Shown here piece after piece: positions 35,625 to 44,357 of a stretch of 64,000 bases of DNA (positions within the stretch are counted from its first letter, which is position 1; every line of letters begins with the position of its first letter). Source of the stretch: Eikenella corrodens (GTDB lineage Bacteria; Pseudomonadota; Gammaproteobacteria; Burkholderiales; Neisseriaceae); assembly GCF_900187105.1 (NCBI RefSeq), contig NZ_LT906482.1, positions 682,001 through 746,000 of the forward strand, read 5' to 3'. The notes below the pieces were generated by a model. That model searched no databases, was not told the DNA's origin, and saw nothing but the letters and a program-made list of their open reading frames with translations. A program made the position numbers and the translations under genes.

Positions 35625-36401
35625 CTACAACCGCTGCCGCATCTGCTCAAACAAGCAAACGGTGGCCGCCATCGCCACGTTCAGCGATTCGGTTTGTACC
35701 GCCATCGGAATATGCACGAGGCGGCTGGCGGCAGCCAGCATAGTTTCGCTCACGCCCGCGCCTTCGTTACCAAACAGCCAGGCGGCTGGCGCGCGCAAAT
35801 CGCAATCGTACAGGCTCACGCTATTGCGGTGCAGCGCGGTGGCCAGCAGCGGCACATGGCATCGCTCCCGCCACGCCGCCAAATCCGGCTCAACAAATAA
35901 ACGCAGCGCGAAATGTGCCCCCATGCCGGCGCGTAACACCTTGGGCGACCACGCATCGGCACAATCAGCGGAAAGCACCACCTGCCCCACACCCGCTGCT
36001 GCCGCGCTGCGCAGAATCGTGCCGATATTGCCCGGGTCTTGAATGCGTTCCAACACCACACAATCGGCCTCAGCATCAAACGGCTCAGTAGGCGGCAGCG
36101 CAATCAGCGCGGTGATTTCTTCGGCATCGGAGAGGCTGGTGATTTTCTGCAAGGCCGCACCCGCCGTCTGTACCACCCGTTCGGGTGACAGCTGCGAGAG
36201 CAGCCGCGCGGTTTCCGGCTGCTGCATTTTGCTTGCCGGCACATAAACTTGCAACACCTGCCCGCCAGCCTGCAAATAGGCGGAGAGCAAATGCACCCCT
36301 TCCAGCACAGCCTGCCCGCTCTCGCGGCGCGCACGGGCACTGCGCAGCAGTTTGGCCAGATGTTTGAGCGTGGGGTTTTGGGCGGATTCGATGGTGTTCA
36401 T
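35625..36401 (-). CDS. TrmH/SpoU-family RNA methyltransferase
   Basis: A 258-residue SAM-dependent 2'-O-methyltransferase of the SPOUT class. The N-terminal substrate-binding part begins MNTIESAQNPTLKHLAKLLR. The three SpoU motifs are VVLERIQDPGNIGTILRSA (motif 1), WLFGNEGAGVSE (motif 2) and IPMAVQTESLNVAMA (motif 3), with the knot and SAM pocket. The target, rRNA or tRNA, cannot be told from sequence; the N-terminal half is like RlmB/TsnR-type proteins. The ATG has no strong upstream site visible. It lies downstream of the PTS IIC-like gene with a DUS-linked repeat between. Confidence 0.9.
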   Translation of the reverse strand: MNTIESAQNPTLKHLAKLLRSARARRESGQAVLEGVHLLSAYLQAGGQVLQVYVPASKMQQPETARLLSQLSPERVVQTAGAALQKITSLSDAEEITALIALPPTEPFDAEADCVVLERIQDPGNIGTILRSAAAAGVGQVVLSADCADAWSPKVLRAGMGAHFALRLFVEPDLAAWRERCHVPLLATALHRNSVSLYDCDLRAPAAWLFGNEGAGVSETMLAAASRLVHIPMAVQTESLNVAMAATVCLFEQMRQRL

Positions 36402-36575
36402 GGCAGCAGATTATATAGCAGGGCAAGGTAATTTTGCTTGTTCAGACAGCCTTTCGGCACACAAACCAAGGCTACCTGAAAACGAGGGTTCCGTAGGAAG
36501 ACGAGTTTCTGCGAAGCTAAAGCACTGGCTTCAACGAAATTAAAACTGCTTTCCCATTTTTCAGGTAGCCTCTTT

Positions 36576-37619
36576 TCATGACACATCAATCTTGTAATCT
36601 TCCGGCGCAATCCATTTAAGCTTATTCACAAACAGCCAGTCCACTGCAAACGCCCCGGCCACGGGCACAATCACAAACACCAGCAGCGACACCGCCAGCT
36701 GCCCCGCACCCCAGCCGGCGAGTTTCAAATGGTTCACCGGGCCGATGAGGCCGCTGATGCCGAAACCCGCGCTAAATTCCGTGCCTTGGATTTGAAACAG
36801 CGAAGCCAGCACCCCAGCCAGCGCAGCATTGAGCATAATCGGCAGCAAGAGCTTGGGTTTAGCCACGATATTGGGCATGGAAAGCTTGGGCGAACCCACA
36901 AAATGCGCCGCGCAAGTGCCCAACGGGTTCACCCGCCGCCCGGCCACGGCCAGCGAAAACGCACAGGCGCAAATGCCCAAATTGGCTGCACCCGAGCCCA
37001 CGCCAGCCAAATGAATCGCCGTGGCAATACCCACGGATGACACCGGCGACACAATCAGGCAGGCAAACGCGATGGCAATCAACACCGCCATCAGCGTTTG
37101 CTCCAGCGTGAGCAGGTGGGCAATCCACGAGCCCAGCAGCTGCGAAAAGGCGATGAAATACGGAAACGCCAGCCGCCCCAACGCGCCCGCCACAAACAGG
37201 CTCACCACAGGTACCACCAAAATCGCATAGCCGCGCACCTTGCCGCGCAGCAGCACAATCAGGCCGACGGCAATACCGGCAGTGAACACCATGGTGAAAA
37301 TATCGCCCGTACCCTTGAGCTGGATGATGCCGTCGGCAAAACGCACCGCTCCGCCGGCGGCCATGGTAGCCAGCCCCACCGAAATCGATTCAATCGGCGT
37401 GAATTTAAACATATAGCCGATGGCCACGCCCACGGCGATGCCGACCATGGCGTTGGTGGCGCCGATCATTTGCGTAAGCATGCCCAGCGGCTCGCAATAC
37501 GGCGTGAGCGCCTTAAACAATTCGCCCAACAGCGCGCCCGGCACGAGGGCAACCACAATGCCTAAGGCCGATCCGTTGAGCAGGTGCATCATGAAGGATT
37601 TTGGGGTGAGCTTTTCCAC
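36576..37619 (-). CDS. PTS EIIC-type membrane permease (PTS_EIIC_2 family)
   Basis: A 347-residue membrane protein with about ten hydrophobic segments. It resembles the stand-alone EIIC-like group (PF13303): SFMMHLLNGSALGIVVALVP, GYMFKFTPIESISVGLATMA, and GLIGPVNHLKLAGWGAGQLA near the C-terminus. Members have no EIIA or EIIB partners and their substrate is unknown; no PTS genes are adjacent. The start is a GTG (VEKLTPKSFM) with AGGAG 7 bases upstream, preferred to an in-frame Met 23 codons earlier. Confidence 0.85.
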   Translation of the reverse strand: MEKLTPKSFMMHLLNGSALGIVVALVPGALLGELFKALTPYCEPLGMLTQMIGATNAMVGIAVGVAIGYMFKFTPIESISVGLATMAAGGAVRFADGIIQLKGTGDIFTMVFTAGIAVGLIVLLRGKVRGYAILVVPVVSLFVAGALGRLAFPYFIAFSQLLGSWIAHLLTLEQTLMAVLIAIAFACLIVSPVSSVGIATAIHLAGVGSGAANLGICACAFSLAVAGRRVNPLGTCAAHFVGSPKLSMPNIVAKPKLLLPIMLNAALAGVLASLFQIQGTEFSAGFGISGLIGPVNHLKLAGWGAGQLAVSLLVFVIVPVAGAFAVDWLFVNKLKWIAPEDYKIDVS

Positions 37620-37688
37620 GATTTTGCTCCTGTTGGTTGTATTGAGATAGTTGGCTTGACTATAGACCTGCTGCCAAAAGATCGTCAA

Positions 37689-37963
37689 TTTGGTGGAGAA
37701 TATTTTCAGGTAGCCTTTGATTAGGGTAAAAGAAAGGGGTTACTCAATATTAAGATTCGGCCCAGTTGATTGGCAACAGCATAGCTTGTTTGGTGCCAGT
37801 TAGCCTGCAGCGTCATTACTGCGGAGCCTACCCTGCCCTACTAGCAAGACAGATGACCAACACATAAAAAGGCACACCGCAAAGGCGGTGTGCTTGAAGT
37901 TTTCAGGTAGCCCGGAGATGGGGGAAAGGCTACCTGAAAATGGCAGGCTTCATTGCAAACGGC
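37689..37963. other. Intergenic region with terminator and DUS
   Basis: This stretch contains no gene. It holds the nrdD terminator (37872-37893), a DUS pair around 37901-37939, and one DUS near 37706 upstream of the EIIC-like gene. Confidence 0.5.
37872..37893 (-). terminator. Terminator after nrdD
   Basis: GCACACCGC (37872-37880) and GCGGTGTGC (37885-37893) form a stem with a 4-base loop; T residues follow on the minus strand. Confidence 0.85.
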
Positions 37964-39769
37964 TTAGGCTACTTGCCGCCATTTTTGCTGTTGCTGCTCG
38001 CGGTGGTAGTGCCGCAGTGCGTGTTCTTTACGCCGTCCGCTACTGAATGCGGATACGCGTTTCAGGTAGCCGATGACGCGGGTACCGTAGTCGATGTCGT
38101 GGCTGCCACAGGCGGAACAGGCGTGCAGGGTGCGTTTGTCGATGTGGCCGCATTCGTTGCAGATGGTGATACGCACGTTCACGCAGAAGTAGTTGCAGCC
38201 GGTTTGCGCGGCAATGTCCAATAACGAGCGGTAGCCGGATTCGGGTAGTGCTTCGTCAAGGTTCAGGTGCAGCGCAGAGCCGCCGTCGAGCCAGTCCACC
38301 AGTTCTTTGCCGTGCAGCAGGAATTTGTCGAGCGCGTTGATTTCTTCGTCTTCAACGACGTAGAAATAGGAGTTGTAGCATTCGCGGTTGACTTTGTAGC
38401 CGTCGGCTTTGTCCCATTTGGCGTTTTTCACGCCGAGGTTTTCGGCGGGGACGAACTCGGTGTTGAACTTCACGCCGTAGTGTTTGCTGGCGGCTTGGTT
38501 GGCTTCGAATATGGTTTTCAGACGACCTTGGACGAAGTTGATGTAGTCGTCGTTGTAGCCGACTTTGATACCTTGCGATTCGGCGGCCTCTGCCATGCCG
38601 TTGATGCCGATGGTGAGGAACTGTTTATCCAGCGTGATGAAGCCTGCATCGTAAACGGGCAGCATGCCGGCGGCTTGGTATTCTTCCATCAGTTTGCGGT
38701 AAGCGTATTGGTATTTGTGGATTTTGGCGACTTCTGCGGCAAGGTCGCGCCCGTCTTGTTCCAGCCGGTTCATGTTGATGGTGATGACGTTGATGGAACC
38801 GGTCGCCACGCCGCCCGCACCAAGTGTGTAGCTGAAGGTGCGGTCTTCAATGGCGTTGCGTAAACGGCAGCAGGAAGCCAAGGAGTCGGGGTTATCGGAA
38901 AGATAGACGAAGAAGGAATTGCCTTCCGCCAACTCTTTCGCCATTTCGTCGGCGAACACGGTGTCTTTGCATTTGCCGCCGTCGGTCAGCATCGCAGCGG
39001 TAACGACGGGGAAGGTCAAAACGGCTTTGGTGCGCTCCTGATTGAACCATTTGAGGAAGAAGTTTTGCAGCTTCGCCACGCTCGCCCACACCGGTTTGCT
39101 GAAATCGGGGAAGACGAAATCGCCGAACATCGCGTCGAAATAGTATTGATCGTAAACGGAAATATTCCAGAATACGCTCTGATAGCCGCGCGCGGCGGCG
39201 GGCTGGTTGATGCTGTACACCACCTGCTGCATATGGTTGGCGATTTCTTTGCCGTGGGTTTCCAAATAATCGTCGCCGTAGTCTTTGCGGGCAAAGTAGT
39301 CGAAATAGGTCAGAAACTCCACCGTCGCCACCGCGCCGGCAAACTGCGCGCTGATGGCAAACACCAGGTTGATAAACGAACCGCAAAACGAAGCCAGATG
39401 CTGCGGCGCCTTGGATTCGCCACCGAGTTTGCTTAAGCCGTCAAGCAGGAAGGGATACAGCGTGGCCGACACGCAATAGGGTTTCAGGCTGGTTTCGTCG
39501 TGCACATAGATTTCATGTGCTTCAATTTGGCGCAGATATTCGTTTGCCACAGATTGGTCGAACACTTCGGCAATTTTGCGCGACACCTGGGCACGGTTGA
39601 TCTGCACGAAAAAGTCTTTCATCAGCTCGGCTTCCATCGTGGCGATGTTCTTCTGCGTTACGTTGGCGTTGGCGTCCATTTTCGAGCCGTCTGCCGCGTT
39701 TTGCGCGCTGATGTAGTCGTGCATGAATTGCAGTTTGCCGTTTAACTGTTCGGGATGCAGCCGAATCAT
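37964..39769 (-). CDS. nrdD: Anaerobic ribonucleoside-triphosphate reductase (class III)
   Basis: A 601-residue glycyl-radical enzyme that reduces ribonucleotides when oxygen is absent. The radical Gly lies in TRVIGYLKRVS near the C-terminus, and the structural Cys4 zinc site is ICNECG to CSACGSH. Active-site Cys candidates lie in ASFCGSF and DGGKCKD. The E. coli protein is 712 residues; the N-terminal ATP-cone that senses ATP/dATP is absent here, so allosteric control by that domain is missing. The activase gene follows immediately upstream in transcription order. An eikDUS is embedded near 38060. Confidence 0.96.
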   Translation of the reverse strand: MIRLHPEQLNGKLQFMHDYISAQNAADGSKMDANANVTQKNIATMEAELMKDFFVQINRAQVSRKIAEVFDQSVANEYLRQIEAHEIYVHDETSLKPYCVSATLYPFLLDGLSKLGGESKAPQHLASFCGSFINLVFAISAQFAGAVATVEFLTYFDYFARKDYGDDYLETHGKEIANHMQQVVYSINQPAAARGYQSVFWNISVYDQYYFDAMFGDFVFPDFSKPVWASVAKLQNFFLKWFNQERTKAVLTFPVVTAAMLTDGGKCKDTVFADEMAKELAEGNSFFVYLSDNPDSLASCCRLRNAIEDRTFSYTLGAGGVATGSINVITINMNRLEQDGRDLAAEVAKIHKYQYAYRKLMEEYQAAGMLPVYDAGFITLDKQFLTIGINGMAEAAESQGIKVGYNDDYINFVQGRLKTIFEANQAASKHYGVKFNTEFVPAENLGVKNAKWDKADGYKVNRECYNSYFYVVEDEEINALDKFLLHGKELVDWLDGGSALHLNLDEALPESGYRSLLDIAAQTGCNYFCVNVRITICNECGHIDKRTLHACSACGSHDIDYGTRVIGYLKRVSAFSSGRRKEHALRHYHREQQQQKWRQVA

Positions 39770-39832
39770 GTGTACTCTCCTAGTTTGATGTGAAGTTTAG
39801 CGTGGGATGTTGCGATTGGGGGAAGCCTGCGT

Positions 39833-40387
39833 TCAGGCAGGTTGGAAAAGCGCACCCTCGGCAACCGGTTGCGGGGCGTGCACCAAGGGGATGATTTTGG
39901 GGCGGGAGGCGAGCGTGTCTTTCACAAACAGATGGTTCAGCACTTCTCCGCTGCGCAGGTCGATAAAGCGCTGGTTGGTGTGCGGGCTGTCGAGACCGCC
40001 AAGCTCCATCTTCCAGCGGCCGGTTTTGAGATAGGTCAGCTGCGGGATGATGGCGATGGAAGTGCGCTCCAGTTCATCTTGCTCCAAGCCGGTATAGAGG
40101 CAGGAGTTCAGCCCAGCTTCTCGCACTTGCGCCAGCAGCGGCAGCAGTTTTTCAGGTAGCCACTCGCCGCCCATAAACAGCACGCAGCTAATCAGCCCGC
40201 GATAACGTTCCAAGCGGCTTTGCAAGTATTCGGCAGTCAGTTCGCTGCCCAAACCGCCCTTCCAGCTGTCGGCGCTATGGCAACCTTTGCAGCGTAACGG
40301 GCAGCCGGAAAACAGAAACGCCAGCGACACTTCGCCCGGCACTTCCTGCCAAACGATTTGCTCTCGGGTAAAATTCAGCGTTTCCAT
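39833..40387 (-). CDS. nrdG: Anaerobic ribonucleotide reductase activase, radical SAM
   Basis: A 184-residue activating enzyme that uses a [4Fe-4S] cluster and SAM to put the glycyl radical on NrdD. The cluster motif is SGCPLRCKGCHSADSW (Cx3Cx2C). The start METLNFTREQIVWQE follows AAGGA; the longer in-frame reading of 17 extra residues crosses the regulatory boxes. It is transcribed before nrdD on the same strand with a 63-base gap, so the two form an operon. An eikDUS lies within the coding sequence near 40150. Confidence 0.95.
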   Translation of the reverse strand: METLNFTREQIVWQEVPGEVSLAFLFSGCPLRCKGCHSADSWKGGLGSELTAEYLQSRLERYRGLISCVLFMGGEWLPEKLLPLLAQVREAGLNSCLYTGLEQDELERTSIAIIPQLTYLKTGRWKMELGGLDSPHTNQRFIDLRSGEVLNHLFVKDTLASRPKIIPLVHAPQPVAEGALFQPA

Positions 40388-40405
40388 AGCCCTATCCTTA
40401 AAAAT

Positions 40406-40448
40406 ACAACATATAGTGCGCGAAATATTCTCAAACACTATATGTTGT
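40406..40448 (-). promoter_or_regulatory. Paired NrdR-like boxes upstream of nrdG-nrdD
   Basis: ACAACATATAGTG (40406-40418) and CACTATATGTTGT (40436-40448) are perfect 13-base inverted copies with a 17-base spacer, 19 to 61 bases before the nrdG ATG. The sequence and spacing fit two NrdR repressor boxes. Confidence 0.8.
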
Positions 40449-40957
40449 GGTGGATTGTCGTGCTTTACCGGGAAAAACGCAAGCAGCTTTGCCGTTAAAT
40501 CGGGTTAATTGCGAATGATTATTAAATGAAACGGGCTTTACCGCACGGGAAGATTTTTGTACGGACAAGGGATTGCATCAGCTCATCACTTCGGGAAAAC
40601 CAAATTTTTCCGCTCCTGCCACAAACACACAGTTTGACTTAACGCAAAGTGCGCGTGATTTGCTGCAGGCAAGAAAAAGGCTACCTGAAAGTGAAGCTTC
40701 TATCTCAGCAAAACGATGCCAAGCAGCGTTGCTGCGAAACCAAACTTTCAGGTAGCCTTTGATGTATTCGCCAAAACACACATACCCGAGCAAATTAGTT
40801 GGAAAATTTAACGCAATTAGGCATAATGCCGCAAAATTTTGCATATAACGGATGAGCACGCTGCTACAGCGTTAACACGCCTTGTAGCGAAAGCGCAGTC
40901 CTTCGTTATCAGCCGTTTAGCAAAATTTCTTTCTCCTCCAACAAAAGGAAACAACCC
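40449..40957. other. Intergenic region with DUS hairpin
   Basis: This 500-base stretch contains a DUS pair (about 40677-40757) whose arms enclose DUS-linked repeat sequence, and promoter-like AT-rich DNA for the gene at 40958. No gene is supported; short frames here have no motifs. Confidence 0.45.
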
Positions 40958-42163
40958 ATGAAAAAACTCGCCCTGCTGCCAATTTTGGCCGCCCTCTCCC
41001 TACCCGCTTTTGCTGCCGACAGTTATCTCACCGGCCAAGCATCCAGCCACACCGAAACCATCAAAAATGAAGACCCTGCCGCACAGCAGCTGTTTCAGCG
41101 CAGCATTCGCCTAGAAGAAGGACAAAGCAACTCCACCACGCTGGATGTGAAAGCCGGCCAGGTATATACCGTGTTTGCCGACTGCTCCGTAAACTGCTCT
41201 AACATCAAATTCAGCGTTACCCAAGGCCGCACCACCCTATTCCGTAAAAACCGCGGCGACGGCTCCCGCTTCACCTGGCAAGCCGAGCGCGATGGCCGTG
41301 TAGAACTCAATACTGAAATGAAAGACTGCTCACGCAGCCGCTGCCGCTCCATGCTGCAAGTATTTAGCGGCGGCAAAGTAGGCAACAGCGACAACACAGG
41401 CCCGTCCTTGGCAGCCTTACAAAAAATCATCCGAGAAGAGCAACAAGGTATCGATAAAAACGTCCGCGAACTGCCCCTGATTAGCGGCCAGCTCGCCGAC
41501 AGCCAAAGCCGCAGCGTGGACATTGAGCTCACTGCCGGTAAATACTACAACGTATTCGGCCGCTGCGACCAAGCCTGCGAAGACTTCGACCTCACCCTCA
41601 GCGCCAACGGCAAAACCATCGCCTCCGACACCGATGGCGACAGCGAACCCCTGCTGAACTTCAGAGCAGAGCAAGGCGGCCGCCATCAGCTCAACATCAG
41701 CATGGAAGACTGCGACAACGACTCCTGCGCCTACTCCGTACAAGTGTTTGAAAGCAGTACCGACACCGATCCCTCCCTGCTGCGCGCACAACGAAGCAAT
41801 GTGGAGATCGTAGAAAGCCACGACCCGGCCGCCCGCGTACTCCTCCTGCGCCAGCAACGCCTTGCCGCCGGCCAGAGCCACACCGAGCAAGTTAACCTCA
41901 CCGCCGGCAAAGCCTACACCTTCTACGGCGACTGCGACGACAACTGCTCCGACATCGACCTCACCGTACGCCTCAATGGCCGCGTGGTGAAACAAGACGT
42001 ATTGGGTGACAGCGTGCCCCTGTTCAGCTACCGCCCCGCCCGCAGCGGCCGCTACAGCGTAACCCTGCCGATGAAAGCATGTTCAACCGACACCTGCGCC
42101 GCCAGCATCCATATCTTTGAAGGCACCAGAATGGTGTACGACAACAACGGCCGCAGCCGTTAA
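40958..42163 (+). CDS. Secreted three-repeat cysteine-pair protein
   Basis: A 401-residue protein that I do not recognise. A signal peptide (MKKLALLPILAALSLPAFA) ends near residue 20. Three repeats of about 100 residues follow from about 39, 165 and 289. Each has the same pattern: a hydrophobic strand, AG-type loop, C-x3-C (CSVNC, CDQAC, CDDNC), then C-x4-C (CSRSRC, CDNDSC, CSTDTC) and a conserved QVFSGG/QVFES/IHIFEG strand. It resembles pre-peptidase C-terminal (PPC)-like beta domains, but no protease is attached. It is probably periplasmic or exported, with two disulfides per repeat. AGGAAAC before the ATG supports the start. It is a single gene, followed by a DUS hairpin. Confidence 0.8.
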   Translation: MKKLALLPILAALSLPAFAADSYLTGQASSHTETIKNEDPAAQQLFQRSIRLEEGQSNSTTLDVKAGQVYTVFADCSVNCSNIKFSVTQGRTTLFRKNRGDGSRFTWQAERDGRVELNTEMKDCSRSRCRSMLQVFSGGKVGNSDNTGPSLAALQKIIREEQQGIDKNVRELPLISGQLADSQSRSVDIELTAGKYYNVFGRCDQACEDFDLTLSANGKTIASDTDGDSEPLLNFRAEQGGRHQLNISMEDCDNDSCAYSVQVFESSTDTDPSLLRAQRSNVEIVESHDPAARVLLLRQQRLAAGQSHTEQVNLTAGKAYTFYGDCDDNCSDIDLTVRLNGRVVKQDVLGDSVPLFSYRPARSGRYSVTLPMKACSTDTCAASIHIFEGTRMVYDNNGRSR

Positions 42164-42190
42164 CAAACTGAACCGTCAGTAATCACAAGC

Positions 42191-42252
42191 AAAGGCTACC
42201 TGAAAGCGCAACGCAGCGAAGTTTCTGCGCAGCCAAACTTTCAGGTAGCCTT
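42191..42252. terminator. DUS pair after the three-repeat gene
   Basis: AAAGGCTACCTGAAAG (42191-42206) and CTTTCAGGTAGCCTT (42238-42252) enclose a DUS-linked repeat (GCGAAGTTTCTGCGCAGC). Confidence 0.7.
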
Positions 42253-42279
42253 CCTGCCGTGCAAACAACAAACAAAATA

Positions 42280-42307
42280 AAGCGCATACTGCTTCCAATA
42301 TGCGCTT
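42280..42307 (-). terminator. Terminator after fumC
   Basis: AAGCGCATA (42280-42288) pairs with TATGCGCTT (42299-42307) just past the fumC stop. Confidence 0.75.
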
Positions 42308-42325
42308 CCTCCTGCCTAACCAAAC

Positions 42326-43720
42326 TTATTTCAAACTGCCTACCATATCGGCAGGACGTACCCAGTCGTCAAACTGCTCGGCGGTCAAGAGGCCGGATTT
42401 CACGGCTTCTTCGCGCAGGGTGGTGCCGTTTTTGTGGGCGGCTTTGGCGATTTTGGCAGCGTTTTCGTAGCCGATTTTGGTGTTCAACGCGGTAACCAGC
42501 ATCAATGAATTGTCGAGCTGCTGCTTGATGCGCGGCAGGTTGGGCTCAATGCCGGCTGCACAATGTTCGTCAAACGAGATGCAAGCATCGGCCAAAAGCT
42601 GCGCAGATTGCAGGAAGTTGGCAGCCATCACAGGTTTGAACACGTTGAGCTGGAACTGGCCCTGCGTGCCGGAGAATGAAATGGCGGTGTCGTTACCCAA
42701 CACTTGGGCACACACCATGGTGAGGGCTTCGCATTGGGTGGGGTTCACTTTGCCGGGCATAATGGAGGAGCCGGGCTCATTCTCGGGAATCAGGATTTCG
42801 CCGATGCCGGAACGCGGGCCTGAAGCCAACAGGCGGATATCGTTGGCGATTTTATACAGCGACACAGCCAGCTGCTTCAATGCGCCGTGGGTTTCTACAA
42901 TCGCGTCGTGCGTGGCCAATGCTTCGAATTTGTTCGGTGCGGTAACGAAAGGCAGACCGGTGAATTTGGCGATATAGGAGACTACCTGGACATCGTAGCC
43001 TTTGGGCGTGTTCAAGCCGGTGCCCACGGCAGTGCCGCCTAAGGCAAGTTCGGCCAAGTGCGGCAGGGTGTTTTCCAAGGCACGGATGCCGTAGGCAAGC
43101 TGAGCGGCATAGGCAGAAAATTCTTGACCGAGGGTGAGCGGGGTAGCATCCATCAGATGGGTACGGCCGATTTTCACCACGTCGGCAAATGCCTCGGCTT
43201 TGGCAGCCAAGGTTTTTTGCAGGCGCTTAACGGCGGGCAGGGTATGCTGCACTACTTTTTGGTAAGCAGCAATGTGCATGGCGGTGGGATAGGTGTCGTT
43301 GGAGGACTGGGATTTGTTTACGTCGTCATTGGGGTGGATAACACTTTTCTCGCCCAGTTTGCCACCGTTCAACACGTGGGCGCGGTTGGAAATGACTTCG
43401 TTCAAATTCATGTTGGACTGCGTGCCGGAACCGGTTTGCCAAATCACCAGCGGAAACTCTTCATCCAGCTTGTGCGCCAAAATTTCGTCGCAGGCGGCGG
43501 CAATCAGATCGCGCTTCTCAGCAGGCAATACGCCCAAGTCGGCATTGGCAAAAGCGGCTGCTTTTTTCAAATAGGCAAAGGCTTCAATGATTTCATGCGG
43601 CATAGAAGCAGCCGGGCCGATTTTGAAGTTGTTACGCGAGCGCTCGGTTTGTGCGCCCCAATACCGGTTGGCCGGCACCTTTACTTCTCCCATGGTATCT
43701 TTTTCAATGCGAAATTCCAT
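42326..43720 (-). CDS. fumC: Class II fumarate hydratase
   Basis: A 464-residue oxygen-stable enzyme that interconverts fumarate and malate in the citric acid cycle. The superfamily signature is [13 protein letters not shown] (about residue 320), with conserved [14 protein letters not shown] and the catalytic [14 protein letters not shown]. The length is close to E. coli FumC (467). Of two adjacent Met codons the second is used because AGGAG is 7 bases upstream. It is followed by its own stem-loop and is transcribed alone. Confidence 0.97.
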   Translation of the reverse strand: MEFRIEKDTMGEVKVPANRYWGAQTERSRNNFKIGPAASMPHEIIEAFAYLKKAAAFANADLGVLPAEKRDLIAAACDEILAHKLDEEFPLVIWQTGSGTQSNMNLNEVISNRAHVLNGGKLGEKSVIHPNDDVNKSQSSNDTYPTAMHIAAYQKVVQHTLPAVKRLQKTLAAKAEAFADVVKIGRTHLMDATPLTLGQEFSAYAAQLAYGIRALENTLPHLAELALGGTAVGTGLNTPKGYDVQVVSYIAKFTGLPFVTAPNKFEALATHDAIVETHGALKQLAVSLYKIANDIRLLASGPRSGIGEILIPENEPGSSIMPGKVNPTQCEALTMVCAQVLGNDTAISFSGTQGQFQLNVFKPVMAANFLQSAQLLADACISFDEHCAAGIEPNLPRIKQQLDNSLMLVTALNTKIGYENAAKIAKAAHKNGTTLREEAVKSGLLTAEQFDDWVRPADMVGSLK

Positions 43721-43723
43721 CAT

Positions 43724-43938
43724 GCAACTCCTGAAGTTTGTTAAATGTCTAAATTAAAACCAACTGGCTATAGCTGCTTCCAATAGCAGCGCAACCAAGC
43801 GGGCAGCCTTTGCATCATATTAATTTGAAAATACTATATAAAAAGTAATCCAACCTGTTATCGGCCACAGCGAATATACCATAAAACCAAGCAGTTTTTC
43901 ACGGCGACAATATACGGAATATTACAATCAGAAATGCT
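43724..43938. other. Intergenic region upstream of fumC
   Basis: About 215 AT-rich bases holding the fumC promoter region. No DUS or gene is seen. Confidence 0.4.
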
Positions 43939-43970
43939 AAAACCCCTCTGCCTTTCAGCAGAGGGGTTTT
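43939..43970 (-). terminator. Terminator after the tRNA pair
   Basis: AAAACCCCTCTG (43939-43950) and CAGAGGGGTTTT (43959-43970) form a 12-bp stem; it lies just after the tRNA-Asp gene on the minus strand. Confidence 0.92.
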
Positions 43971-43979
43971 GATTATAAA

Positions 43980-44056
43980 TGGCGCGGTGGACGGGACTCG
44001 AACCCGCGACCACCGGCGTGACAGGCCGGTACTCTAACCAACTGAGCTACCACCGC
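43980..44056 (-). tRNA. tRNA-Asp (GTC)
   Basis: The reverse complement folds to GCGGTGG acceptor stem, GCTC D stem, a CCTGTCACG anticodon loop with GTC, a TTCGAGT T loop and an encoded CCA; 77 bases. Discriminator base is G, as in tRNA-Asp. It lies 11 bases from the tRNA-Val gene and both are transcribed on the minus strand into the terminator at 43939. Confidence 0.96.
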
Positions 44057-44067
44057 GCGCAAAAAAA

Positions 44068-44143
44068 TGGTGGGTGATGACGGAGTCGAACCGCCGACAT
44101 TCTGCTTGTAAGGCAGACGCTCTACCAACTGAGCTAATCACCC
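44068..44143 (-). tRNA. tRNA-Val (TAC)
   Basis: The reverse complement reads GGGTGAT acceptor stem, TAGCTCAG D arm, CCTTACAAG anticodon loop with TAC, TTCGACT T loop, and an encoded CCA; 76 bases. It is transcribed on the minus strand before tRNA-Asp. Confidence 0.96.
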
Positions 44144-44357
44144 ATGTCTTCGTGCACAGCACTAGAAGATGCGCATTAAACCAAACTCTCCACATCATTG
44201 CAAGCATTATCTTGCAAAAAACTTACGTTAAAATATCAACACGCTGTTATAAAAGTGAAAAAACTTTTATAAATTTCTCTCTCAAACCGTCAGAAATCTC
44301 TTAGCATGCCAGTTTGCGCTATAATAAATAGTTTATTTTATTATTCACCATGGCTTT

